NCBI GenBank assembly: GCA_949752745.1
Contig: OX457029.1
Location: 14,443,551-14,507,550 of the forward strand
From: Protula sp. h YS-2021
Lineage: Eukaryota; Annelida; Polychaeta; Sabellida; Serpulidae
Direction of reading: 5' to 3'
DNA length: 64,000 nucleotides
In this document: one piece after another, positions 42,985 to 61,689 of the stretch
How the letters are laid out: each line of letters begins with the position of its first letter
How positions within the stretch are numbered: the first letter of the stretch is position 1
Notes under the pieces: generated by a model
The model's input: the letters and a program-made list of their open reading frames with translations, nothing else
What the model was told of the DNA's origin: nothing
Database searches by the model: none
Program-made: the position numbers and the translations under genes

Positions 42985-43400
42985 ACATTCGTGATAGTGA
43001 GTACCGGGATGCATATCACAAGGGTATGGGCAGTCTGTGACGCGTGTGTGTAAATGTAAACTACAACCATATGTACCTGCGCGAGCATCCATGGATCCAT
43101 CCGTGGATAGCGGCAGCTTACAGACACCGCATACGTGATAGTGAGTACCGGGATGGATAGTTTGTGATGTGTGTGTATAAACCTTAACACATCCATACGT
43201 ACCCGCGCGGGCATTCATGGATCCATCCGTGGATAGCGTCGTCTTACAGACACCGCATACGTAATATTGAGTACATAGGTGCATATCACAAGGGTATGGA
43301 CAGTCTGTGATGTGTGTATATAAACCTAAACACATCCATACGCATCCGCGCGGGCGTCCGTGGACATACTCGTAGACATCCATGGGTAGTGGAATCTCAC
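42985..43400 (-). repeat. Three tandem units downstream of the transporter stop (126-153 bp)
   Basis: Units share CATCCGTGGATAGCG, TTACAGACACCGCATACG, a TGAGTACCGGGATG-type word and CACAAGGGTATG. On the minus strand a 198-aa frame stays open through all units with repeated CGVC and TDGSM-ARAGTYGC blocks. The unit lengths are multiples of three. No start context or homology supports translation. Duplicated at 46072-46487. Confidence 0.7.
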
Positions 43401-44689
43401 AGACACCACATTTAGAATGTGTTTCAAAAATAAAATAAAAACTCCCCGTCACAATGTAATGACTGCGTTATGAATACCATATACTACAAACAGCATTAGC
43501 CATCGAATGTTAAACTAACTGATATTATAAAGGTTTGATTGTGTTCGTTTTCACGAACTCAGGTTGAGTTATTCTCATTTGCAAATACCTGCCCAGAGAC
43601 CTATATGTTCCAAAATGAAAAATGCAAAGATATAACATGTTAACTCTTTCGCCTTTATTTGTTTGTTGTTTATCTATATATCGTAGCAGTTGTAAATATA
43701 TATACATATATTTTAAGTTTCAGGCCAGCATATATGTCTCACACTGGCTAATATTTAAGGGGCTTTTGTTTGTTTTTTTTTCTCTTAGTTTCATTGATCT
43801 TAGCAGCCAAAAGAACCCACTCTCGGTTGCTGTAAACTATTGCAGTATTGTTCTGTACTATTTAGGTAACTTTATATAAAGACCGTATCTGGTCACATGA
43901 CTGAAACTGGGTATCTGAAATGACAGAAAGGTGGCTTTCTGAAATATAATAATATTGTATGATATGATTTAAAAACATTACCTTAGGGAAATTTATAAAT
44001 AGGTTTTTGTTAACTCTGTTGTGTGTTTCGTTAATATAAGTTAAAGTAATTACGTTAAAAATGGTGTCAGGTTTACGTGTGTGTGCATGAATAAAAGTGT
44101 GGTTTAATTCATTGTTGTCATAAATACAAGACATATGTCAAATACAACAAATAAATATGTAGTCAGTTGTTTTTATGGCCCGCCCGGCGATATTTCACGT
44201 AATGCCCGGGGACGTGTTTCTATGATGAAATAAGGTGATTTTGAGGAAAATTTTTTTCACCCGTTGTGCGTGCGTGCATACTCATAGACTGCGTTTTGTA
44301 GACTGAAATTGTCCAAGGGTTTTGTTTCGATCAATTAGCAACCTGTATGGATTAAAGCTTATGGGACCGAGTTGTGCACCTCCCCTTTGGGCCGGCGTCA
44401 GTCGGTCCGTCGTTATCTCGCAGTCGACGGAACCGGCCGAAATAAGCGGGGAAGGCATTGTTCGTTGGTCATGGTGGGGAAATTTGGGAGTTGGAGGGAC
44501 AGTTTGGTCGATTATTACAAGATTATAAATGTTTGCGAATGTGTTTATATAAATGTATAGTTTTAAAATTAGGTTTTAAGTACTGACGCAAACAAAACAA
44601 GTCTCAGCTAGCAGATCATGAGTATAAATTTTAGGTGAACAAGCGGGTGACATTAATGCCAAACATAGATGTCTAGAGTTGAACATGTC

Positions 44690-45005
44690 GACGCTCTCAG
44701 TTGCAACGAATATCCCTTTTCTGATCACATTTTGCCTTTCACAAGAGCTGTATAAATTGTCACCTAATCCTCAAAAGGATAGCGACACCTTTTATACAAA
44801 AGAACTCTTCTTAAGCAGCTGATTGCAACTCCGTTTCCTCAGTGAGTTGTGAATTGCAACCAGAATTCCTTTCTAATTGCATTTTGTCTGTTACAAGTTT
44901 TGTATAATCTCACCTAATCCCTAACAGGATACAGGATACTCTTTACCGGCTGATTGCAACTCAATTTACTCAAAGAGATGAGAACGTCATTCTGAACTAT
45001 TGAGT
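44690..45005 (+). repeat. TTGCAACT-bearing internal repeat
   Basis: Two similar stretches (about 44700-44850 and 44855-44990) share TTGCAAC, TTTCTGATCACATTTTG/TTTCTAATTGCATTTTG, TATAA-TCACCTAATCC and GCTGATTGCAACTC. Duplicated 3,087 bp downstream. Confidence 0.6.
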
Positions 45006-45154
45006 AACAGGACTTCTTTTTGTTTGCATCACAATAAAAGGACATGGAATATTGCTTGGCCTTTATTAAAAAAACGATTAAAGCTCCTTTGTGTACTTTA
45101 AACTGCTTTTTAAAAACATTTGCAGCTAAAAAAATGCAGTGTTTCTTTAAAGTT

Positions 45155-45302
45155 CAAAGTTCGAGATATCCGGGGAGGTAACTTCGAGATAACGAGGGAT
45201 TTTGTAAGACTTATTTAAGGAAAAAAATGGGACTTCGAAAAAGGTTCGAGATAACCGGGACTTTGAGATAACGGAGTTCGAGATAACGAGGGAGGACTGC
45301 AT
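45155..45302 (+). repeat. TTCGAGATAAC reiterated repeat
   Basis: TTCGAGATATCCGGGGAGG, TTCGAGATAACGAGG and TTCGAGATAACCGGGAC recur about six times in 150 bp. Duplicated at 48242-48389. Confidence 0.65.
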
Positions 45303-45361
45303 TTAGCTTAAATCATGGATTTTATAAGCTGAATTTGTCGTAGGGTTTTGCTTCAATCAAC

Positions 45362-48300
45362 CATGTTTCTCCAGTTCTCGTGTTTTTTCCTTAATGTTTT
45401 TAGTGCATTATCATTTTATTGTTTTAGTGCGTTATGGTTTAAATGTGTTCAGTGCGTTATGATTTTGTTGTTTTTAGTGCGTTATGATGTTGTTTTTAGT
45501 GCGTTATGATTTTATTGTTTTTAGTGCGTTATGATTTTGTTGTTTTTAGTGCGTTATGATGTTGTTTTTAGTGCGTTATGATTTTATTGTTTTTAGTGCG
45601 TTATGATTTTGTTGTTTTTAGTGCGTTATGATTGCCTTTTAATACCTTTTGATTGCCTTTTTACAGCAAACGCGCGAGGAGTGGCAGATGGTGTTTTTCG
45701 TGGCTGCGGGTATCTACGCTCTGGGCGGTATCGTATTTATCATATTTGCCAGAGGCGAACTACAGCCATGGGCGGTAGACCAATCCGCCCTGACGGAAAT
45801 ACACACGGAAAATGGCGAAGTTCAATGTTTGTCCGACTCAAAAACAGAGAAACCCAAACAGAATGGGATGACTGAGACAGGAGCAGTTTAAATATAGGGT
45901 GTGATAGTTTGGCAGTTAAGATCTGTTTGCAGTTTGCAATTTCTACTTCGAGTTTATGATTTGATACCTGATGCGCACTAAAATGTAGTTATCCAGAGAT
46001 CCTGAGGTGCCTGAAATGCATAACGAAACAGGCACTGACCGAGTTGGTCTTAAACTCGATGGCGGATGAGTACATTCGTGATAGTGAGTACCGGGATGCA
46101 TATCACAAGGGTATGGGCAGTCTGTGACGCGTGTGTGTAAATGTAAACTACAACCATATGTACCTGCGCGAGCATCCATGGATCCATCCGTGGATAGCGG
46201 CAGCTTACAGACACCGCATACGTGATAGTGAGTACCGGGATGGATAGTTTGTGATGTGTGTGTATAAACCTTAACACATCCATACGTACCCGCGCGGGCA
46301 TTCATGGATCCATCCGTGGATAGCGTCGTCTTACAGACACCGCATACGTAATATTGAGTACATAGGTGCATATCACAAGGGTATGGACAGTCTGTGATGT
46401 GTGTATATAAACCTAAACACATCCATACGCATCCGCGCGGGCGTCCGTGGACATACTCGTAGACATCCATGGGTAGTGGAATCTCACAGACACCACATTT
46501 AGAATGTGTTTCAAAAATAAAATAAAAACTCCCCGTCACAATGTAATGACTGCGTTATGAATACCATATACTACAAACAGCATTAGCCATCGAATGTTAA
46601 ACTAACTGATATTATAAAGGTTTGATTGTGTTCGTTTTCACGAACTCAGGTTGAGTTATTCTCATTTGCAAATACCTGCCCAGAGACCTATATGTTCCAA
46701 AATGAAAAATGCAAAGATATAACATGTTAACTCTTTCGCCTTTATTTGTTTGTTGTTTATCTATATATCGTAGCAGTTGTAAATATATATACATATATTT
46801 TAAGTTTCAGGCCAGCATATATGTCTCACACTGGCTAATATTTAAGGGGCTTTTGTTTGTTTTTTTTTCTCTTAGTTTCATTGATCTTAGCAGCCAAAAG
46901 AACCCACTCTCGGTTGCTGTAAACTATTGCAGTATTGTTCTGTACTATTTAGGTAACTTTATATAAAGACCGTATCTGGTCACATGACTGAAACTGGGTA
47001 TCTGAAATGACAGAAAGGTGGCTTTCTGAAATATAATAATATTGTATGATATGATTTAAAAACATTACCTTAGGGAAATTTATAAATAGGTTTTTGTTAA
47101 CTCTGTTGTGTGTTTCGTTAATATAAGTTAAAGTAATTACGTTAAAAATGGTGTCAGGTTTACGTGTGTGTGCATGAATAAAAGTGTGGTTTAATTCATT
47201 GTTGTCATAAATACAAGACATATGTCAAATACAACAAATAAATATGTAGTCAGTTGTTTTTATGGCCCGCCCGGCGATATTTCACGTAATGCCCGGGGAC
47301 GTGTTTCTATGATGAAATAAGGTGATTTTGAGGAAAATTTTTTTCACCCGTTGTGCGTGCGTGCATACTCATAGACTGCGTTTTGTAGACTGAAATTGTC
47401 CAAGGGTTTTGTTTCGATCAATTAGCAACCTGTATGGATTAAAGCTTATGGGACCGAGTTGTGCACCTCCCCTTTGGGCCGGCGTCAGTCGGTCCGTCGT
47501 TATCTCGCAGTCGACGGAACCGGCCGAAATAAGCGGGGAAGGCATTGTTCGTTGGTCATGGTGGGGAAATTTGGGAGTTGGAGGGACAGTTTGGTCGATT
47601 ATTACAAGATTATAAATGTTTGCGAATGTGTTTATATAAATGTATAGTTTTAAAATTAGGTTTTAAGTACTGACGCAAACAAAACAAGTCTCAGCTAGCA
47701 GATCATGAGTATAAATTTTAGGTGAACAAGCGGGTGACATTAATGCCAAACATAGATGTCTAGAGTTGAACATGTCGACGCTCTCAGTTGCAACGAATAT
47801 CCCTTTTCTGATCACATTTTGCCTTTCACAAGAGCTGTATAAATTGTCACCTAATCCTCAAAAGGATAGCGACACCTTTTATACAAAAGAACTCTTCTTA
47901 AGCAGCTGATTGCAACTCCGTTTCCTCAGTGAGTTGTGAATTGCAACCAGAATTCCTTTCTAATTGCATTTTGTCTGTTACAAGTTTTGTATAATCTCAC
48001 CTAATCCCTAACAGGATACAGGATACTCTTTACCGGCTGATTGCAACTCAATTTACTCAAAGAGATGAGAACGTCATTCTGAACTATTGAGTAACAGGAC
48101 TTCTTTTTGTTTGCATCACAATAAAAGGACATGGAATATTGCTTGGCCTTTATTAAAAAAACGATTAAAGCTCCTTTGTGTACTTTAAACTGCTTTTTAA
48201 AAACATTTGCAGCTAAAAAAATGCAGTGTTTCTTTAAAGTTCAAAGTTCGAGATATCCGGGGAGGTAACTTCGAGATAACGAGGGATTTTGTAAGACTTA

Positions 48301-48448
48301 TTTAAGGAAAAAAATGGGACTTCGAAAAAGGTTCGAGATAACCGGGACTTTGAGATAACGGAGTTCGAGATAACGAGGGAGGACTGCATTTAGCTTAAAT
48401 CATGGATTTTATAAGCTGAATTTGTCGTAGGGTTTTGCTTCAATCAAC
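45362..48448 (+). repeat. 3,087-bp tandem duplication, copy 2
   Basis: I see no differences from copy 1. At the outer junction (after 48448) the sequence continues TGAAACCTATGTG, which is the single-copy flank. Confidence 0.95.
45667..45891 (+). CDS. SLC17-like last exon, duplicate copy
   Basis: Translation, acceptor and downstream sequence appear identical to 42580-42804. If the duplication is real, exon 9 could splice to either copy and give the same protein with a different transcript end. A transcript ending at copy 1 would never use this exon. It could also be an assembly artefact. Confidence 0.8.
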   Translation, partial: QTREEWQMVFFVAAGIYALGGIVFIIFARGELQPWAVDQSALTEIHTENGEVQCLSDSKTEKPKQNGMTETGAV

Positions 48449-49390
48449 CTGAAACCTATGTGAATTGAACGCTTATGGGACCTTGTTGTCCACCTCCCCT
48501 TGGGGCCGGTGTTACGTGCCCCCCCCCCCCTCAATTTAAAGCCCCCTTCCCTATATGTCTTATGCGGGGTTGTAATCCCCAAAGGGGTAAGTGGGGTTTG
48601 TTTGCACGGACTTGTGTAAACAAATATTTGCGAGAATATTAGAATGGGGAGTATAAGAACAGAAAGTTACACACCACATTTCTGCTGAAGTTTGACCCAT
48701 ATAAGTTGAGATTTGACCCATATAAGTTGAAAAAAACTACAGAAGATGAATCTTACTCCCATTACTATATTTCACTGCTCGTATACAAAACCTGAGAAAA
48801 GGTTCTCAGGTTCAAGGTTGCCAAAATGCCGCGGTAGAATGGGTTAAGTATTTAATCTTAATTCCTGCCAATCCGAAGAATTGAGATCTACGTGGATAAG
48901 GATAAAGGTCATTATCCAATGAGAGCTGAGAGAGTGCGGTGCAATAGCAATTGCCTTTAATGGTGGCGTTCAGTACATCTAAATTAAAAAAGAAAACAAG
49001 AATGGAGCTAGCATAATTCATTCATTTATTGTTTGTGACAGGGGCAGTTTAGTCCTGGGGCGGTTTAGTCCTACTTTGCAAAATTGGGGTGGTTTAGTCC
49101 TGGAGCGGTTTGGTCCTACAATGTAGATTTCTCTGTAGTTTGGATATAGTTTCGTTGAGATTTATTTGCATTTTATGGATTGCTAGATATATTCGTCGCT
49201 GAGATAAAATGATTCGGCTTACATCTTTAATATATATAATGATATGTTTCAAAATGTAATGGTTTAGGCGGGCCATATTTGCTCCAACGGGCACATTTCT
49301 AGTCTTCGATTTATTACACTTGGGGATTTTCCATTCCTTAGTTCATTGCTTTCGTACGACACGGTAAAGTTTCTGTATGTTTCCTTTTTT
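48449..49390. other. Unassigned interval
   Basis: No gene is recognised. There is a C run at 48520-48530, TTTGACCCATATAAGTTGA twice near 48690-48735, and GGGGCGGTTTAGTCCT-type words three to four times at 49045-49120. Confidence 0.35.
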
Positions 49391-49396
49391 CGTCGC

Positions 49397-49690
49397 CAAA
49401 ACCTTGTCACACGAACTCCTCTGAGAAGGCCAGGGCCAGAAGGCGAAATTTGGCAGAGACATAGTATAGCATGCCCAGTTGGTCTAGCTCAATTTTTTTA
49501 GAAATCATTATCATTTTATATGCAAAATTGGACACTGAATTTTAAAATTTGAAAACCTTATCACGCAAACTCCTCTAAGAATTCTATGGCTAGGGCGACC
49601 AAATCTGGCAGAGACATAATGTGGGATGTGTAGTTGGTCCAACTGAATTTTTTAAAGAAATTCATTAATATTTAATATGTAAATGAACAT
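49397..49690 (+). repeat. Two tandem units of about 155 bp
   Basis: ACCTTGTCACACGAACTCCT and ACCTTATCACGCAAACTCCT start the two units. Each continues with AGGGCCAGAAGG/AGGGCGACC, TGGCAGAGACATA and AGTTGGTC-A-CT-AATTTTTT. Confidence 0.75.
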
Positions 49691-49864
49691 TGAAATTTTG
49701 CCACTGGCCTCACATTAAGCAAACGCTTTATTTCGCAGTTAAAGGAGCTGTTATGATTATCAGCATAGACGCGCGCAAGCTGAAGTTGACTGCAGCGTTT
49801 GGGTTTTTCCCGATTGCTACAGAGTGATGCAATTTGACTAACTGATAGAGCGTGGTGAGACATC

Positions 49865-50385
49865 GTAAAACGATACTTATTTTCGACCCTTTTGGCCTAA
49901 AAGACTAGATGTAAGAGATACCTCGGTGACCTTGACGTCCTCGGCCATGGTCGAAGTCTAAAACCGGAAGTTGACCATTATCTCGAAAAAGGTTAGAGAT
50001 AGAGCGATTTTGAGCCTATTTTCGACCCTTTGGGCCTAAAAGACTATGTGTCAGAGGTCCCTCGGTGACCTTGACCACGTCGGCCATGGTAAAAGCCAAA
50101 ACCGGAAGTTGCCCTTTATCTCGAAAGCGGCTAGAGACAGAGCGATTTTGAGCTTATTTTGGTCATGGTTAATGTCTAAAACCGGAAGTTCCGAAAACGG
50201 TTAGAGGTAGTGCGATTTTAAGCTTATTTTCGACCATTTGAACCTAAAAGAGAAGATAATGGAAGAGGTATCTTGGTGACCATCACCTCCTCGTTCATGC
50301 TCAGTTCTGAATTTTAAGACTTCAGAATCGTATTTTTTGTGGCCCCAAGTGTAATTTTCGCCACTTGGTAGCGAAAACGGTCTAG
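49865..50385 (-). repeat. CTAGACCG-family repeat, inverted copy
   Basis: Subunits of about 125 bp carry CTCGGTGACCTTGAC, CGGCCATGGT, AAAACCGGAAGTTGACC and TTTTCGACCCTTTGGGCCTA, the reverse complement of the units at 12619-13115 and 53150-53768. It ends GCGAAAACGGTCTAGTTTT, the family head in inverted orientation. Confidence 0.75.
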
Positions 50386-50399
50386 TTTTCGATCGTTAT

Positions 50400-50646
50400 T
50401 GTTCAACAGCCAACTTCTTCGACGGTTCGGCCTGTTGTATGTAAGAACCTTTTACTCCGCAGACCCACTTGGGATTCCGCGCAAAATAGTACTTATAACA
50501 GAGAGGAACTTGTTTTTAAAATATGCTCAATTACCAACCTCTTCGGCAGTTCGGTTTGTTTTGTATATACCTTTTTACTCCGCAGATCCACTGGGGATTG
50601 CGCGAAAATAACACCGATAAACAGCGGAACTACTTTTAAAAATATC

Positions 50647-50742
<96 letters not shown>

Positions 50743-51155
50743 CAAGATTGGGGTTTTGGACAACCCGTACCCCCGCCCCAACATCGTATGGAACACGCAT
50801 AGCTCAATCTCCGGAGACTTTCTTTTCTTGGGAATTTTGTGAGAGAAGAGAACGAGCAGTCGCTGTCCAACAGCCGACCTCTGCGGCGGTCTGTTGCGTA
50901 TAACAACTTTTTACTCCAAAGACCCACTGGGGATTCCGCACAAAATAGTACTCATAAAGGAGAGGAACCACTTTTTTTTTTAAAAAAGTCACTAAAATAT
51001 AGATTTCAGTGACTTGGACACTGAGATGCACCTGCGAGAATACTCGGCACTGAGGGATGCACAGTACAGCTAGATAGATAGACATATCCATCCTCTCTGG
51101 TTTTATACATAACAGATTGATCTCATCAGAGGTCAGCTGTTTTATAACAACGAGC
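50400..51155 (+). repeat. Dispersed repeat with three about 125-bp units around a (TA)n array
   Basis: Units at 50403-50520, 50525-50645 and 50868-50985 share CAACAGCC-ACCTCT-CGGC, TTTTTACTCC-CAGACCCACT, GGGGATTCCGC and AAAATAGTACT. A related tail is also found at 38450-38570. Confidence 0.7.
50651..50739. repeat. (TA)n microsatellite
   Basis: About 44 uninterrupted TA dinucleotides between two units of the surrounding repeat. Likely length-polymorphic and prone to cruciform formation. Confidence 0.95.
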
Positions 51156-51159
51156 GAGC

Positions 51160-51937
51160 AGTCGCATATAAATATCCACTAAAACTGCCATTTCAAAGTG
51201 GATTGGCGTGTGATTTCTACTGGCGGGAAAAAACGCAGCTGGTGGGTTCAGGTGGCGAGTTTACACGTTCTCTTGGTAACGGCCATGTGCCGTTTTATAA
51301 TTTGATAATTAATTGTGTACTGATGGACTTTATACACGTATTGGTAAAAACAGCATGTACATGTACTTCATTACATTTTTTTCAATGTTTAAAAAATTAG
51401 AAAAAGACAGTAACAATAATTTGGAAACAAACATGGATTACCATGGTGCTTTTTAGCCCAGGTTGCCATTTTTCGTCTGCCCGTCCGTCTGCGGATCGCA
51501 GTAAACTGTTGTGGCATTTAGGGGATAGACGCCCATTATTTTATCTTCGCAATTCGCCAGTTTTCGCCAGTTTGATGAACCAGTCACCGTCGTTGCAAAA
51601 AATGTCTTGCGTTTCCCACAAATTTGTTAAATTTGCTCGAAATTTTACCCGAAGGTAGTCTGGGTCAAGGGTAAAAAAGAACTAAAGTCGATTTTTGATT
51701 TTCGCCAGTCTCACTAGTTCGCTCAGTTTTCGTCAAAAATAAATTTTCTCTTTAATTTTTGTTTTCTCTATTTTTCGCTATTTCAACGTTTGCACGTGGC
51801 TTTTATTCAAACTAGAAACAAGGTAAGCCGTTGACCCCTTCTGTGTAGATGGAAAAGGCTAAACGATTGCAAGGCATGGATAATGAGACAATATGCACTT
51901 ATATAACATAATACCATATAATATGATATATATGTGT
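51160..51937. other. Unassigned interval
   Basis: Nothing recognised; short ORFs at 51203 and 51443 lack domains. GTCTGCCCGTCCGTCTGCGG at 51475 is another CCGTC-type word. Confidence 0.35.
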
Positions 51938-53122
51938 ATATGTTACAGCGAATCTGTAAAACCAGCGAATCTATAGATTCGCTAAAAAATTTCAGCGAAT
52001 CTGTAGATTCGCTGACTCATTTAGCGAATCTGTAGATTCGTTGAAAATTTTCAGCGAATCTACAGATTCGCTGGTTTTTTCACCTAAAACATTATACAGA
52101 TTCGCTGAAATTGCCTGATCGGGCCATCTTACCGACATGATCACTTGCTTTCGTTAATATTTGAAATTTTATTGCTTTTGAGTTATTATGTTACTGCAGT
52201 TGTATTTCTCACACCTTTTGCTGGGTTTGTGTGAAGGGAATATATTGAAATCGAGCTTCAATACTCCATGTTTCCATTGCTATTAACTCATTTCATGTAG
52301 CTGAGGTTTTTTGGTCATTTGATGAAAATACAGCAATTTTATGCTTTCACACCGGAATAAAGTTTCTATTCTTTGAAATCCTTGTCCTATCGGTTTCTGT
52401 TAAATTAAACTATGAGTATGCGGAGCATCGAAAATTACACTGATTGGTTAAGCGTACCGTAATTCAATTGCAATTTATATCACTCGGAGGTGAAGAGATT
52501 TTTGTGTTGCACTCACGGAAAAATAATTGCAATTTGGCTAATAGCAATTGGAATGATACTCAGAAGGAGAGTAATAATTGCAATTTATTTAGAAACAATA
52601 GTATTAAGATTTGCTGTGATCAATTTTATGAAACACGATAATACAAAGAGAGAAACTTAATTTAAGCCTTTGTGAATATTTTCGAACGTTTTCCAATATT
52701 GTTTTTCATTTAAAACTAGAAATTCGCATTTCAACAATGCATTTAAAGCTAGTTAAATCAAAATATGTGTAATTTTAAATGTTCCCATTGCAATATAACA
52801 CATCCCCCCCCCCCTCCAAAAAAAAAAAAAAAAACAAACAAGAAAAAGGTGTGTAAAACACCTCTGGAGTAAAGAAGTCACATAAAGCAATTAAATTTCA
52901 AATATCACCCAACACAAGTAACCCTGTCGGTAAAGATGACTGGTCAGGCAATTTCAGCGAATCTGTATAATTTTAAAGGTGAAAAAACCAGCGAATATGT
53001 GGATTCGCTGAAAATGTTCAGCGAATCTACAGATTCGCTAAATGAGTCAGCGACTCTACAGATTCGCTGAAATTTTCAGCGAATCTACAGATTCGCTGGT
53101 TTTACAGATTCGCTGTAACATA
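51938..53122. mobile_element. Foldback-type element with about 200-bp palindromic inverted repeats
   Basis: The left arm (51938-52142) and right arm (52918-53122) are inverted copies with a few mismatches. Each arm is itself made of about four palindromes of the type CAGCGAATCT/AGATTCGCTG joined by short spacers. The arms end TGTTACAGCGAAT and ATTCGCTGTAACA. The 775-bp middle has no transposase, only AT-rich DNA with TTGCAATT words and a C/A homopolymer junction at 52804-52834. Target duplication is uncertain because the flanks are TA-rich. Confidence 0.85.
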
Positions 53123-53149
53123 TATACTCTTGTGTGTGTGTGGAGTGTT

Positions 53150-53768
53150 ACAGTATGGCTGATGAGGTCAAGGCCACCGAGGTATCTCATATGTAACGGC
53201 GTTTAGGCCAGCAATAGAAAATGAACTCAATAATGCTCTATTTCTCTCCATTTTCGAGATCATGGTCAACTTCCAGTTTTGACCGTGACCATGAAGGTGA
53301 CCCCTCCCGTGACGTCATGTGGACCAAGGGATCAAAAATTAGCTCACAATTACTATATCTCGATCCGTTTTCGAGATAATGGTCGACTTCCGCTTTTTCA
53401 CCTTGACCATGACTGAAGAGTTCCAGTTCACCGAGGTACCTCTTATATAACGTCTTTTAGGCCCAAAGGTTCGGAAATACGCTAAAATCGCTCTACCTCT
53501 AACCATTTTTTGAGCCAATGGTCATCTTCCGGTTTTTGACATTAACCGTGACCGAGTGTCTCTTATGTAACGTCATTTAGGCCCAAAGGGTCGATACCGT
53601 TTTCGATATATAGTCAACTTCGGTTTTGACTTTAGACGTAACCGAGAAGATCAACGAAAGCGAGGCATATCTTATGTAAGGTGATTTAGGTCCAAAGGGT
53701 CCAAAATGTAACATCGTTTGTCTTGTTACTCTGACAGCATCTGGACACCGTCACTTGACGGTCTAGTT
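53150..53768 (+). repeat. CTAGACCG-family repeat with about five subunits
   Basis: Subunits contain TTTTCGAGATAATGGTC, GACCTTGACCATGACTGA-like words, CACCGAGGTACCTCTTAT and TTTAGGCCCAAAGG. It ends CTTGACGGTCTAGTTTC. Same family as 12619-13115. Confidence 0.75.
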
Positions 53769-54125
53769 TCAAGTAATATATTTCTAATAGAAGAAGCACC
53801 CAATCATGAAATCCATTAACATCGAAAACTCAAAGATCGCAAACTAAGCCTGAAGCCCCTTTATACAATATTGTGATCTGCAAGTAAAAATAATGAGTAT
53901 TTTGCTGCCAGTTGCGCATCTGACTTTTAAGCGTATTTCTGAGCAGTCGTACTGTCACTGTGTACACCAAAAGGTTATGTTCATCTTACTGGTGAGGGAG
54001 ATAGCAATGGGAAGAGACCACGCGGACATGACCAAAACTGGAGCATTACGTGGGCACAAGTACCCTTTGACCTCAGACTCATTTCAGCAGTCTCTCAAGT
54101 GACAGATCTTTGATAAACCAGCAAA
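53769..54125. other. Upstream region of the peptidase gene
   Basis: Non-repetitive DNA directly upstream of the start codon at 54126. It should hold the promoter and 5' UTR. No TATA box or initiator can be assigned with confidence. Confidence 0.4.
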
Positions 54126-60844
<6,719 letters not shown>

Positions 60845-61520
60845 AAAGGGCCCGCTTCTTAGTTTTATACATCAGCATAAAGTGAAAAAAAGAAATTTTA
60901 TGTTCTTTCTTACGAATAAATTATCTGAAATTTGGAAAATATTGGAATAATTTCGAATAACTGCGTTAATGTAATAATGTACCTTCGGCACGTACTTCGA
61001 GGTTGGTTTAATTTATCAAGCATTTTTTATTAAATTTTCTTTTCTAAACTAAACTAAGAACAAACAAACAGACCACAGGACTTGGTTCATGTTTACGGGT
61101 ACAATGACGTAACAATGACACAGCAAACTACTAAAATGCGAAATTTAGATAGGAAAGGAGATAAAGTTTTTTTCTCAAAAAGCCCATCTGAGCACAAATA
61201 TGCTGCCGTCACATTCACAAAAGTTAACAGCACAGTTAACCGTGCTCCCAGAAGTGAGCAGTTGATCCAGTTGTATCGATCAAATCAGTTTTAGATTGAT
61301 TTCTCTTGTTAAACGGCAATGTTATTGTTATTGTTTTACTTTCGAATGTTCTGGTTGCTGAACAGTTAACAGAATCAGTTAACAGAATAGTTAACTTTTT
61401 GTTACTACATGCCCTGTTGTTTAAGTAATATTCGGCCATTTGCTGAAGAATGACTGTCTTACGTAACACCTTCCTTTCTGCCACCACGAAAAGAGAAACA
61501 GACGGAGAATAAATGAGAGA
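60845..61520. other. 3' flank of the peptidase gene, nothing recognised
   Basis: AT-rich DNA with the probable 3' UTR at its start and no recognised gene. Confidence 0.4.
60916..60921 (+). terminator. Candidate polyadenylation signal of the peptidase gene
   Basis: An AATAAA hexamer lies 72 bases after the stop codon, within the range expected of a short 3' UTR. The cleavage site cannot be seen from sequence. Confidence 0.45.
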
Positions 61521-61620
61521 GAGAAAAAATAAGATAGACAGATAGATAGATAGATGATAGATAGATGGATGGATGAATGGATGGATGGATAGATAGATAG
61601 ATAGATAGATAGATAGTGAG
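61521..61620. repeat. (GATA)/(GATG) microsatellite
   Basis: GATAGATAGATAGATG and GGATGGATGAATGGATGG runs followed by ATAGATAGATAGATAG. Confidence 0.95.
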
Positions 61621-61689
61621 GGAGGCAGAAAATAAGATAGACTTTTGATAACACGCTAACTGTCGAAAAAGGGAAATCACAGAACAAAC

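Larger units (their letters stand above)
42275..45361 (+). repeat. 3,087-bp tandem duplication, copy 1
   Basis: It contains the intronic minisatellite, the last transporter exon, its 3' region and further repeats. Every ORF and landmark recurs 3,087 bp downstream with the same length and sequence. Boundaries: CATGTTTCTCCAG at 42275 and 45362; the end CTTCAATCAACC recurs at 48449. Confidence 0.95.
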
